In this document: one piece after another, positions 1-7,720 of the stretch
How the letters are laid out: each line of letters begins with the position of its first letter
How positions within the stretch are numbered: the first letter of the stretch is position 1
NCBI RefSeq assembly: GCF_030708075.1
Contig: NZ_CP117982.1
Location: forward strand, 2,137,513-2,201,512
Direction of reading: 5' to 3'
DNA length: 64,000 nucleotides
Source: Candidatus Epulonipiscium viviparus
GTDB taxonomy: Bacteria > Bacillota > Clostridia > Lachnospirales > Cellulosilyticaceae
Program-made: the position numbers and the translations under genes
The notes under the pieces: model-generated
What the model saw: the letters and a program-made list of their open reading frames with translations, nothing else
What the model was told of the DNA's origin: nothing
The model's database searches: none

Positions 1-2291
1 TTCCAGGCTTCTAGTGCACAGGTTGCGATTTGAAGCGCAAAGTCTATATCTCCGATGTCTAGCATCGTCTTAAAAATAAACCATTGATGCGGAAACCAAA
101 CTCCGCCGTTCCAATATCCGTTGGGGTTAAAATACGTTGCAGATAAATCCACCGAGCTAATTCCAACCGGCGATAGCAAATGCTTTGGAGACTTTAATCG
201 CTTGAGGATAATATCTTGTTGCGAAGGAGTACACGCACCTGCAATGATGGGGTATATCCCGTCCACGCTTTTGTTGAGGTTTTCGTTAGCTTCGGTTTGC
301 AAAAATCCCAGCGGCTTTCCTTCTTTATCATGGTAGACGTAACTGAAATATCCAGTCTTCGCATCCCAGCTATACTTTTGTAGCGCTTGGGTAAAGTTAG
401 CGATGTCCTCATCATATGCAGCGACATCATCGTCTAAATGCATTTTGATTGCAATCATCTTCAAAATTTTGGCGCTTCGTATAACTTGAGATGTAGAAAC
501 GACTGCAGCCATTCGCTCGGATAGCTTATGCTGATGCGTAAATACCTGTGCCGGCAGATCATCCATTCCGCTTGCATTGTAAAAATAGTCAAAGGTAGAT
601 AGTAGCCCGCTTTTAAATTTATTTGTTGTCGAGCCTTCTGCTTTTCCGGCCAAAAATTCATAAAATCTCTTTGCATCAGAATAATATTTGGTGTAACCGT
701 CAAAATTTTGAGTGCGCTGAATTAGTTCTAGCAACAAGTAAATTTGTACTGGAACCGGTGAGCCATGCATCAAAAAGGCATAGTCTGGTACATTGCTCAA
801 ATACATATCTAGCACATATTCTGCAAGCTTTGGGTTGAACTCCAAAAGCCCTAAGCCAATAAAGCCGGAATCCCAAGTATACAAAGAATCCCAACGTTTT
901 CCAGGCGAAAAGTGCTTGATATATCTACCATTTTTGTAGATAGGATAAACAATATTTGTTAGCAGGGTTGCTTTTAATATTTCATTGCTTAGAGCGTATC
1001 GCGCCCCCTCTTTTTTATAGTTGAGTTCCTGATAATTACCGCGTACTTGCAAATATGCTTTTTCGAGGTCCGAGGTGGAAAGGGTGAGAATTTTTTTGTT
1101 GCTAATGATAGCATACTCGATGTGGCTTTTGTTTTCTGGTATAAAGATCGAATGGACAAGTGCGTTTTCATAAAAACCGGGATCGCTTCTCTTCCTATTA
1201 AAAGAGCCTGTAAATGTGACCAACACATTATCGAAGGAATAATCTGAATTGGATAAACGGCTGATGGTCGCATCTTCGAGGCATCCTGTGTCCAAAGTTC
1301 TGTGTCTAACGTTTTTGGAAAATGCTTGAAAGTAAAACAGTGTATTAATGCCAGGATACATATATCTAAATTGCCCGCCGTCATCTACAACTGTGTTTGG
1401 CTTAAAATTATAGGAACCCTTGCTAAGCATAACGGTTTCGGGCTCGGCTGTTAGCACCAGAAAGTTAAATTCGATGCCGCCCGCAGCTTCTGCAGAGAGA
1501 TCTATTGCAATATGCCCCTTTGCGATTGCTCCAACATTTATTGCAACAGTGCCTAACTCTGCCGTTGCCGGAAATGTTATAGTTTTGGAGAATGCTTCGG
1601 CGACTTTTAATTCAAAAATCGCTTCTGCGCTCGATACGGTTCGATATCCGAAGACCACATAAGCCTCGTCGATATCGTTTTTGGTTTCTACTGCATAGCC
1701 AACCATATCTCCAACTTCTTCTCCGAATTTTTTAAATGGCAAAGTTTGCCTAGCCACCCTATCTCCCAAACCTCTATACCCCACAAAGCGTTGGTCTAAG
1801 AACTCACCCTTGCGTTTGCCATCTGGTTGAAGGTTGTCCCAGGGCCTCTTGGTTGCTTGTTCAAAATATTCATAATCCAAGCTGTGCACAAAATATGACG
1901 AATCTGATATATTCAGTTCACAAAAATTTTTAAATGGATACTCAATAGCATGAAAATAATTTAACATGCAGTTTACAGGGAGCTTGCTGTTGTTTACAAA
2001 TTCTGTCCTAATCAAAATCGTTTCCTTATCCAATTTCGAAAATGATACATCAGCAAAAACCTCGTCCTTCCACACCAAATCGTATCTATAACTATAATAG
2101 CTCAAGTCTTCTGTGGCTTCCCACGGATGATACCCACAAGGAAATGTTACATTTGGAACTGGTATTCCACTATTTACTATAGTCGGATGGACTACAGTAT
2201 CAAACCGTATTCCTCTTGTATCTGTTAGTACATTTGATACGCCCATATACTTTTTTGAATATGGACCCCATACTGGCAATAAACTTTCCAT
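1..2291 (-). CDS. Glycoside hydrolase, six-hairpin (GH63/MGH1-like), 3' end outside window
   Basis: The reading frame is open from an ATG at 2291 to the window edge, at least 763 codons, with the C-terminus missing. A strong AAGGAGG ribosome binding site lies 5 bases upstream of the ATG. The N-terminal 350 residues look like a beta-sandwich. The remainder has the repeating aromatic helices of an (alpha/alpha)6 barrel, including RWDSLYTWDSGFIGLG (residues about 466-481) and GYWNGGVWFPHQW near the window edge. Such W-D-S and W-N-G motifs are typical of GH63/GH37-like glucosidases and mannosylglycerate hydrolase relatives. No signal peptide is seen, so cytoplasmic cleavage of an imported oligosaccharide is likely. 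It is divergent from a sulfatase. Substrate cannot be assigned; family assignment is from motif recognition only. Confidence 0.7.
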   Translation of the reverse strand, partial: MESLLPVWGPYSKKYMGVSNVLTDTRGIRFDTVVHPTIVNSGIPVPNVTFPCGYHPWEATEDLSYYSYRYDLVWKDEVFADVSFSKLDKETILIRTEFVNNSKLPVNCMLNYFHAIEYPFKNFCELNISDSSYFVHSLDYEYFEQATKRPWDNLQPDGKRKGEFLDQRFVGYRGLGDRVARQTLPFKKFGEEVGDMVGYAVETKNDIDEAYVVFGYRTVSSAEAIFELKVAEAFSKTITFPATAELGTVAINVGAIAKGHIAIDLSAEAAGGIEFNFLVLTAEPETVMLSKGSYNFKPNTVVDDGGQFRYMYPGINTLFYFQAFSKNVRHRTLDTGCLEDATISRLSNSDYSFDNVLVTFTGSFNRKRSDPGFYENALVHSIFIPENKSHIEYAIISNKKILTLSTSDLEKAYLQVRGNYQELNYKKEGARYALSNEILKATLLTNIVYPIYKNGRYIKHFSPGKRWDSLYTWDSGFIGLGLLEFNPKLAEYVLDMYLSNVPDYAFLMHGSPVPVQIYLLLELIQRTQNFDGYTKYYSDAKRFYEFLAGKAEGSTTNKFKSGLLSTFDYFYNASGMDDLPAQVFTHQHKLSERMAAVVSTSQVIRSAKILKMIAIKMHLDDDVAAYDEDIANFTQALQKYSWDAKTGYFSYVYHDKEGKPLGFLQTEANENLNKSVDGIYPIIAGACTPSQQDIILKRLKSPKHLLSPVGISSVDLSATYFNPNGYWNGGVWFPHQWFIFKTMLDIGDIDFALQIATCALEAW

Positions 2292-2357
2292 AATTCCTCC
2301 TTGTCAATCTATATTATATACAACATATAGAAAAATTTCCTTAAAGTCAAGGGAGGC

Positions 2358-2460
2358 CTATATTTGGTAAGATTTTCTATACTCGCCCGCAGTAGTTTTC
2401 CATGCGGAAGATGCACATGAAATGGCAAAACTCTTGAATTTTCATCTGATTTAATGTATA
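2358..2460 (-). pseudogene. Possible frameshifted remnant of an AraC-type regulator C-terminus
   Basis: On the minus strand one frame reads KTTAGEYRKSYQI followed by a stop at 2358-2360. This resembles the end of AraC-family DNA-binding domains (…TPGEYRK). Just upstream, another frame reads EFCHFMCIFR, which resembles the helix that normally precedes it. A single frameshift would join them. No start or upstream domain remains. The piece is only about 100 bases, so chance similarity is possible. Confidence 0.3.
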
Positions 2461-2521
2461 ATTTTGGATAATCTTAGATACATACAGATTAATATAATGG
2501 TAATAAGAAAGGAATATAATT

Positions 2522-3922
2522 ATGAAGCAAAACTACATTTTGGTAATGTGCGACGATTTGGGTTATGGTGACGTCTCGTTTAATGGCAACAAAATAATTC
2601 ACACCCCCTATTTAGATAGATTGGCAAAGGAAGGTGCGGTATTCAAAAATTTTTATTCGGGAGCGCCTGTATGTTCACCAACGCGCGGCACTTGTTTGAC
2701 AGGAAGGCATCACTATCGGTATACGGTGACATCTGCCAATGAAGGTGCGTTGCCTAAAGAGGAGATTACGATAGCGCAAATGCTTAAAGCTCAGGGATAC
2801 GCAACGGGACACTTTGGTAAATGGCATTTGGGTACGCTTTCAAAAACCATTCCAGATGGTCGACGTGGCGGAGCCAAAAATCTAAAGGCATATAGCCCGC
2901 CATGGGAACATCATATCGATGAATGCTTTTCGACAGAGGTTGCGGTGCCGCTCTATAATCCTATGGAGAATCAGCCGTTTGTTAGCAAGTATTGGACTGC
3001 AGAAGATGAGTATGCGACAGAAAACTTGGAGGGTGATGATTCAAAAATTATTATGGACAGAGCAATTCCGTTTATCGAGAAAAACGCCGAAGCGAATACC
3101 CCGTTTTTTGCAATAATATGGTTTCATGCTCCGCATAAGCCGGTGGTGGCATCTCCGGAGCATCGTTCGCTATATGCGCAGTATCCGCCGTTAATGCAAC
3201 ACTACTTTGGGTCTATTACCGCAATGGACGAGCAAGTGGGCAGATTAAATGCAAAGATTAAAGCGCTAGGACTAGAAGAAAACACGTGTATATGGTTTTG
3301 TAGTGACAATGGGCCAGAGGGTGAAAGTGTGAAAGATGGCGGCGATGGCGTGGGCACAACTGCAGGGCTTAGAGGTAGAAAGCGCAGCTTATTTAATGGC
3401 GGAATCAACGTACCGGCTTGTATAAAGTGGCCAGCATATGTAGAGGCGGGAAGTACATACTCATTTTTGGCAAGCACGCTCGATTTTTTGCCAACGTTTT
3501 TTGCGCATAATGCGATAGAGATGCCAGATAGTAGACCGATCGACGGTGCCAATTTGTTGGAGCACTTTGTAGGTGCAGAATCGAAGAGACTTAAGCCTAT
3601 CCCAATAAGATTAGCTGGGCATAGTAAAGCAAAGATGGCCGGCTCGCCAACGTTCGGGTTGATTAACGATGACTATAAAATATTGTGTAACTTTAACGAG
3701 GAGCATCCGGAGAACATGATGTTTAATACTTTTGCAGATAAACGTGAAGAATTTAATATAGCAGAAACACATGCGGATATCTTCGAAAAATATAAAGCAG
3801 AGCTCTGGGAAATGGCGCAAAGTTTTGAGAGGAGTCATTTGGGGGAAGACTACGGCGTTGCGAACTATGAGCCAAAGTTTAAATTCAAGTCTCACGACAC
3901 GACATGGCATAAAATGGAATAA
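2522..3922 (+). CDS. Sulfatase (arylsulfatase family, Cys-type)
   Basis: This is a 466-residue alkaline-phosphatase-fold sulfatase that hydrolyses sulfate esters. Asp11-Asp12 (DDLGYGD) begin the metal site. Cys51 in CSPTR, followed by GTCLTGR, is the sulfatase signature in which Cys is oxidised to formylglycine. GKWHLG (Lys100, His102), HAPHKP (His205) and SDNGPEG (Asp262-Asn263) supply the remaining metal and substrate ligands. There is no signal peptide, so it is probably cytoplasmic. The ribosome binding site AGGAAT precedes the ATG by 7 bases. It is divergent from the glycoside hydrolase, suggesting joint catabolism of a sulfated glycan. An anaerobic radical-SAM sulfatase-maturing enzyme would be needed; none is in the window. 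Confidence 0.9.
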   Translation: MKQNYILVMCDDLGYGDVSFNGNKIIHTPYLDRLAKEGAVFKNFYSGAPVCSPTRGTCLTGRHHYRYTVTSANEGALPKEEITIAQMLKAQGYATGHFGKWHLGTLSKTIPDGRRGGAKNLKAYSPPWEHHIDECFSTEVAVPLYNPMENQPFVSKYWTAEDEYATENLEGDDSKIIMDRAIPFIEKNAEANTPFFAIIWFHAPHKPVVASPEHRSLYAQYPPLMQHYFGSITAMDEQVGRLNAKIKALGLEENTCIWFCSDNGPEGESVKDGGDGVGTTAGLRGRKRSLFNGGINVPACIKWPAYVEAGSTYSFLASTLDFLPTFFAHNAIEMPDSRPIDGANLLEHFVGAESKRLKPIPIRLAGHSKAKMAGSPTFGLINDDYKILCNFNEEHPENMMFNTFADKREEFNIAETHADIFEKYKAELWEMAQSFERSHLGEDYGVANYEPKFKFKSHDTTWHKME

Positions 3923-3933
3923 ATTGTGAACGC

Positions 3934-3970
3934 TACTGCAATAGACGCATCTGTTGCAGTACTTTTTTTT
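3934..3970 (+). terminator. Rho-independent terminator of the sulfatase gene
   Basis: TACTGCAA (3934-3941) pairs with TTGCAGTA (3954-3961), an 8-bp stem with a 12-base loop, followed by C and eight T residues. Confidence 0.8.
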
Positions 3971-3972
3971 GC

Positions 3973-4057
3973 AAAGCGTACTATAAAAAATGGAGGGCAT
4001 CAAATCCCTCCACTACCAGTTCGTTACTATTTTAAATTCAACGCGACGCGATTTTAT
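3973..4057. repeat. 85-bp inverted duplication, copy A
   Basis: Read on the minus strand, these 85 bases match 7636-7720 on the plus strand with about two mismatches. They cover the last codons of the zorB-like gene, its terminator and, on the opposite strand, a short stretch matching the last codons of the alcohol dehydrogenase gene (…SVL stop). The two copies bracket a 3.6-kb segment carrying zorAB and the AEC transporter. Confidence 0.9.
3981..4012 (-). terminator. Terminator of the zorAB-like operon
   Basis: On the minus strand TGGAGGG and CCCTCCA form a 7-bp stem around ATTTGATG, followed by six T residues. It lies immediately after the TAG stop at 4013. The same hairpin is duplicated at 7680-7710. 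Confidence 0.8.
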
Positions 4058-4702
4058 GTGATCTTCTAATCCCGTTTTGGGGTCAATTATTGGACGGCTA
4101 GACGAAAGTCCGTTGGCAGTCATGTTTGCTATTAACCAATCTCTATATGGAGCAGAAGAGGGAAGATTTATCACATATTCTAGCACCTCTCGAGTTCTAT
4201 CTTGCGAAAGCTCCATATTGTTAAAATATGCCTTGTTTACGTCAATCTGATTGCCCCACTCAGTAGAGGTGTGTCCCTCTATGCGGATTTCTTTGATAAC
4301 TTCTTTATAATTGTTATAGATCAAATCTAAATATATTGGAAAAAACTTATCCAATATATTTTTAAACGTATCGTTTAGAGCTGCTTGTCCGGTTTCAAAT
4401 AACACTTCTGGAGAATCAAACCTAATGGTGCTTCCCGAAGTTATCTCCATATTTAACATCTCCAGTTGGTCCCCAAATGCACGCATCAAATCGTCATTAA
4501 TCTCAGATTTTACCAGTTCATATGATGCTATTACTTTGCTTTGCTCATCTGTTGATTGGTCGTTTATCCGAGCCATAAAGCCAATCGATATCAAAATAAA
4601 TATTATCATCAATCCTGCCATCAAATCATGTATTGCCGAATCAAATAACACTGTATCTGCGGTATCCGCGGTCACATCATCTGTTGAGCGTAATATTGCC
4701 AT
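4013..4702 (-). CDS. ZorB-like motor stator protein (MotB/OmpA type)
   Basis: This 229-residue protein has a short cytoplasmic tail, one transmembrane helix (residues about 24-44) and a C-terminal OmpA-like peptidoglycan-binding domain (about 90-229; motif EIRIEGHTS, end KSRRVEFKI). Asp26 at the helix start (IHDLMAG) occupies the position of the proton-carrying Asp of MotB and ZorB. The ATG at 4702 is chosen because GGAGGGAGG lies 7 bases upstream; a longer frame from TTG at 4723 would place that site inside the gene. It follows the ZorA-like gene in one operon. MotB, ZorB and Tol-type proteins share this plan; the partner's long tail favours ZorB. No ZorC, ZorD or ZorE gene is nearby. Confidence 0.75.
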   Translation of the reverse strand: MAILRSTDDVTADTADTVLFDSAIHDLMAGLMIIFILISIGFMARINDQSTDEQSKVIASYELVKSEINDDLMRAFGDQLEMLNMEITSGSTIRFDSPEVLFETGQAALNDTFKNILDKFFPIYLDLIYNNYKEVIKEIRIEGHTSTEWGNQIDVNKAYFNNMELSQDRTREVLEYVINLPSSAPYRDWLIANMTANGLSSSRPIIDPKTGLEDHIKSRRVEFKIVTNW

Positions 4703-4723
4703 AAACTTTACCTCCCTCCACAA

Positions 4724-4768
4724 CTTTCATTATGTTCTCTTGCCTCTACGACTTATTAGAAACCTCCA
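4724..4768. repeat. 45-bp direct repeat, copy 1 (zorA tail duplicate)
   Basis: These 45 bases match 4793-4837 at 43 of 45 positions. Both copies carry, on the minus strand, the final codons LEVSNKS, the stop and the downstream leader ending in ATGAAAG. Copy 2 is the real 3' end of the zorA-like gene; copy 1 lies between zorA and zorB. Confidence 0.9.
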
Positions 4769-4799
4769 AAATTTCATCGGCAACAGCGAGCGCTTTCAT
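4746..4799 (-). pseudogene. 17-codon relic of a second ZorA C-terminus
   Basis: An ATG at 4799 opens a 17-residue frame, MKALAVADEILEVSNKS, ending at TAG 4746-4748. Its last seven residues equal the end of the upstream ZorA-like protein, while the preceding residues differ (ADEI versus AQEY). It looks like the end of a former zorA paralogue left by tandem duplication and deletion, rather than a functional peptide. An ATG and a nearby upstream stop make translation possible but unproven. Confidence 0.55.
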
Positions 4800-4837
4800 T
4801 ATGTTCTCTTACCTTTACGACTTATTAGAAACCTCCA
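4793..4837. repeat. 45-bp direct repeat, copy 2
   Basis: This is the partner of 4724-4768. It overlaps the stop codon of the zorA-like gene at 4815. Confidence 0.9.
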
Positions 4838-6410
4838 GATACTCTTGAGCGTCTTCGATTATTGAATAATTAACAACTCCATCTAGCGGATATTCATTAT
4901 TCTCATCTCCCGTGTCAGACTCATCCACAATCTTTAACATTCCATTTTTTAACTTATACACAAAACCATCGAGACACTCTTTAATTTCCGCATCAATACG
5001 ATCAAATTTTTTAGATATGCCCTCATTCGTAGAATCCATAGCTTGTTTAATCTGAGTGTTTTGCGTATTAATTTGCTTGGTTTGCTTTGATAGATTTTTG
5101 TAAATTTCATCGCTCCAATCATTTACCGCTTCTCCCAGTTCTTTAATCATATATTTCTGATGCTCTATCATAGAGTCTTTTAGCACTTGTATTGATTTAA
5201 TACCTTGTTGAATTAAATCTTCGCTAGCCTCTTGAGTACAATTGCTCATAAATGATAAAGCTTTTTTATGGGTATCCGTATTTTCTTTTAACATTTTTTT
5301 CAGCTGACCTTTTACGTTCTGCGACATGCTTTCCATAGTTTTTAGTACATTAGAAAAACTTTTTATTAATGTTTCTGCTTGGTCCACTACCACACCTGCA
5401 GCATCATGCGTCATTTGTGAAACTTTTCCTAATTCATTTGTCATACGTTCATTCATTGTATCAATTATCGCGCTGTTTTTAAACAGCACATTTTCCATGG
5501 CTTTAATGGCGTAAAACGAAGTGTCTATAGTTTGAAACAACTCATTCGCCTGTTTCAGACTACCCATCAACGTATCTTTATATTCATTTTGCCAATCCTT
5601 CACTCTATTTACTGCAAGACTAAAAGACTCAAAGTCTTCTTTAAACTGTCCATTGATTTTTATATTAAAGTCCTTTACAACTTTTTTTAACGATACCGTC
5701 GCTATTTTTGTAGCTTTATATACAGTAGCTGAATTATTCTCAACGCTTTTTTCTACAGACTCTAGTCGCTCATCTACCGTTGTAACCGCATCGGAGATTT
5801 TCTGTACTTGAGGTTTCAATATAGTGGACACTTCTGCCGCTGTATCATTAACCATTTTATCACTATACTCGCGTATGCCCTCAGATATCATATTTAATAG
5901 TTCCTTGTGATTCACCTCGCGCATGTCCTTAATCATCGTTCTTAATAAGTCATTGGTATCATTATTGCTTCTTACAGCCTCAGAAGATAAATCTACTTGC
6001 CTATCTAAATGTCGTTCCATTCTTACAAACAAATCCATTAATTGATAATTTTCATTTTCTTTACCTTCTGCGACTTTTAGCTCATTGCGCCCCGTTAAAA
6101 TTCCACATACTAATCTCACTACAAGGTTTGCGTACATTCCTACTATAGACGTTACAAATGCCATTCTCATTCCAGAAATCAGTGCTGGTAAGCTATCCAT
6201 TACATTTGTAGTTCCAGGGTTAAAGTTCTGTAATCCTTGAAATATCCCCACAAATGTTCCTATAATTCCTATATAGCTCATCAGGTTTCCCAGCATTAAC
6301 GCAGTGTTTTTATACCGCCTCATTATCAACAAACTAGAACCCATCAACAACATTACAATAAGCCAGATAAACATCCAATCCTTCAAACACATTAAAAAAT
6401 GAACCATCAT
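4815..6410 (-). CDS. ZorA-like motor protein (MotA/TolQ/ExbB domain with long coiled-coil tail)
   Basis: In 531 residues there are three membrane helices (about 12-30, 43-60, 82-103). The second contains the family-typical GIIGTFVGIFQGL. A helical, coiled-coil-rich cytoplasmic tail of about 400 residues follows (repeated Lys/Glu/Asp heptads, NTQNTQIKQAMDSTNEGISK near 470). MotA, TolQ and ExbB lack such a tail; ZorA of the Zorya anti-phage system has one, where it is thought to pass an activation signal from the ion-driven motor to effectors. GAGGATAG precedes the ATG, and a TATAAT lies 38 bases upstream. It is cotranscribed with the ZorB-like gene. Whether this is a defence motor or an uncharacterised ZorAB-type envelope machine cannot be decided from sequence. 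Confidence 0.72.
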   Translation of the reverse strand: MMVHFLMCLKDWMFIWLIVMLLMGSSLLIMRRYKNTALMLGNLMSYIGIIGTFVGIFQGLQNFNPGTTNVMDSLPALISGMRMAFVTSIVGMYANLVVRLVCGILTGRNELKVAEGKENENYQLMDLFVRMERHLDRQVDLSSEAVRSNNDTNDLLRTMIKDMREVNHKELLNMISEGIREYSDKMVNDTAAEVSTILKPQVQKISDAVTTVDERLESVEKSVENNSATVYKATKIATVSLKKVVKDFNIKINGQFKEDFESFSLAVNRVKDWQNEYKDTLMGSLKQANELFQTIDTSFYAIKAMENVLFKNSAIIDTMNERMTNELGKVSQMTHDAAGVVVDQAETLIKSFSNVLKTMESMSQNVKGQLKKMLKENTDTHKKALSFMSNCTQEASEDLIQQGIKSIQVLKDSMIEHQKYMIKELGEAVNDWSDEIYKNLSKQTKQINTQNTQIKQAMDSTNEGISKKFDRIDAEIKECLDGFVYKLKNGMLKIVDESDTGDENNEYPLDGVVNYSIIEDAQEYLEVSNKS

Positions 6411-6642
6411 ACACTATCCTCTTTCTTTTTTATATTATACCTCTATCATTTTAGAGTATTTTAGTTATCATTCCATAAATTACTAATTAATATACATAAT
6501 TTACAAAAAAATTTCCAAAAGTATGCCAAAATTATAAAGAGTCGCAATACGCTTCGACTTAAACTAGCCACATACAGCCAAGTTGATATATAATATAATC
6601 GTAGCCCATATCGAGGCCGCAAAAATCTAAGGAGGTAATTTT

Positions 6643-7593
6643 ATGTTAACAAATTTTATAGTTAGTTTGAACGCTATTGCGCCGCTATTTATTCTAATAG
6701 CAATAGGATACATATTAAAACGAATAGGCAAGGTGGATGAGGCATTTGTCAAACAGGCAAACTATATTGTGTTTAAGGTGAGCCTACCCATGACGCTATT
6801 CGATACCGTATATGCTGTAGATATCGAGGGCTTTTTCGATCCGCATTTAATTGCTTATGCCACAATAGCTCTCATTGCCGTTGCGACAGTAATGTTTTTT
6901 GTTACGCCAAAATTTATCGCTGAGCCCACAACTGCAGCTTCATTTGCTCAGAGCAGCTTTCGAGGTAACTTTGTCTTGCTAGGAAGCGTATTGTCTTTGC
7001 AGTTATTTGGACCTGCGGGTTCGCTACCCACCATCTCATTGATTCCTGTTGTCGTTCCCGTCATAATGGTACTTAGCATTATCGTATTGCGAGTATTAAG
7101 CCAAGATGCGGAGGCAGAGAAAGTTAATATCGCAAAGGTGACCATCGAAATCGTAACCAATCCTGTTATCGTTGGCATATTGGCCGCTATTTTATGTAAA
7201 ACTTTAGATGTTACGCTCCCGGCAATGGCAACTACCAGCATAAACTACTTGGGAACGCTTGCCACACCTCTCGCGCTCATCGCATTGGGCGTCCAACTGC
7301 AATTCAAAGGCATCGAAAAATTTGGCCTCGTCCTCGCTTGTACTGCAATTAAGTTGATCGCGGTTCCGTTACTCGTTCTAACTCCTGCATACTTCATCGG
7401 TTTTACGTCATACGAAATGGGTGCGTTGTTCATTCTGTTTAGTGCCCCAGCTGGGATTTCAAATTACGCATTGGCCTACAGCATGAAATGCGATTATGAA
7501 TTTACGGGGCATATGGTTGTGGTCTCTACGCTGAGCTCCTTAGTAACAATGATCGCTGGTATTATGATATTTAAAACGTTGGAAGTTTTTTAG
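6643..7593 (+). CDS. AEC family transporter (auxin efflux carrier/malate permease type)
   Basis: This 316-residue integral membrane protein has about ten hydrophobic helices arranged as two five-helix halves. It shows the family-typical N-terminus (LNAIAPLFILIAIGYILKR) and a conserved Asn-containing second half (SAPAGISNYALAYS, residues about 267-280). AEC carriers move small organic acids or related solutes; the substrate here is unknown. AAGGAGG lies 8 bases before the ATG. It is divergent from zorAB and ends just before a fragment of a second AEC gene (7596-7635). The transported solute might relate to the neighbouring alcohol dehydrogenase, but that is only positional inference. Confidence 0.85.
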   Translation: MLTNFIVSLNAIAPLFILIAIGYILKRIGKVDEAFVKQANYIVFKVSLPMTLFDTVYAVDIEGFFDPHLIAYATIALIAVATVMFFVTPKFIAEPTTAASFAQSSFRGNFVLLGSVLSLQLFGPAGSLPTISLIPVVVPVIMVLSIIVLRVLSQDAEAEKVNIAKVTIEIVTNPVIVGILAAILCKTLDVTLPAMATTSINYLGTLATPLALIALGVQLQFKGIEKFGLVLACTAIKLIAVPLLVLTPAYFIGFTSYEMGALFILFSAPAGISNYALAYSMKCDYEFTGHMVVVSTLSSLVTMIAGIMIFKTLEVF

Positions 7594-7595
7594 GC

Positions 7596-7680
7596 TGCCC
7601 CAGCTGGGATTTCGAATTATGCATTGGCTTACAGTATAAAATCGCGTCGCGTTGAATTTAAAATAGTAACGAATTGGTAG
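7596..7680 (+). pseudogene. AEC gene fragment fused in frame to a duplicate zorB tail
   Basis: Positions 7596-7635 match the AEC gene at 7443-7482 with five differences, all at third codon positions, and encode APAGISNYALAYSI. The frame continues without a break into KSRRVEFKIVTNW and a stop, identical to the end of the ZorB-like protein. This is a recombination scar joining a paralogous AEC gene to a zorB copy at a short AT-rich microhomology (ATAAAATCG versus ATGAAATGC). No ribosome binding site or start is present. Confidence 0.8.
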
Positions 7681-7720
7681 TGGAGGGATTTGATGCCCTC
7701 CATTTTTTATAGTACACTTT
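7636..7720. repeat. 85-bp inverted duplication, copy B
   Basis: This is the plus-strand copy of 3973-4057 (reverse complement), with differences at GAATTGG/GAACTGG and GTACAC/GTACGC plus one base near the end. It includes the final codons of the alcohol dehydrogenase gene on the minus strand. Confidence 0.9.
7680..7712 (+). terminator. Terminator after the AEC gene (duplicated zorB terminator)
   Basis: TGGAGGG and CCCTCCA form a stem around ATTTGATG, followed by TTTTTT. The hairpin came with the duplicated zorB tail and now stands downstream of the AEC gene, convergent with the alcohol dehydrogenase. Confidence 0.7.
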
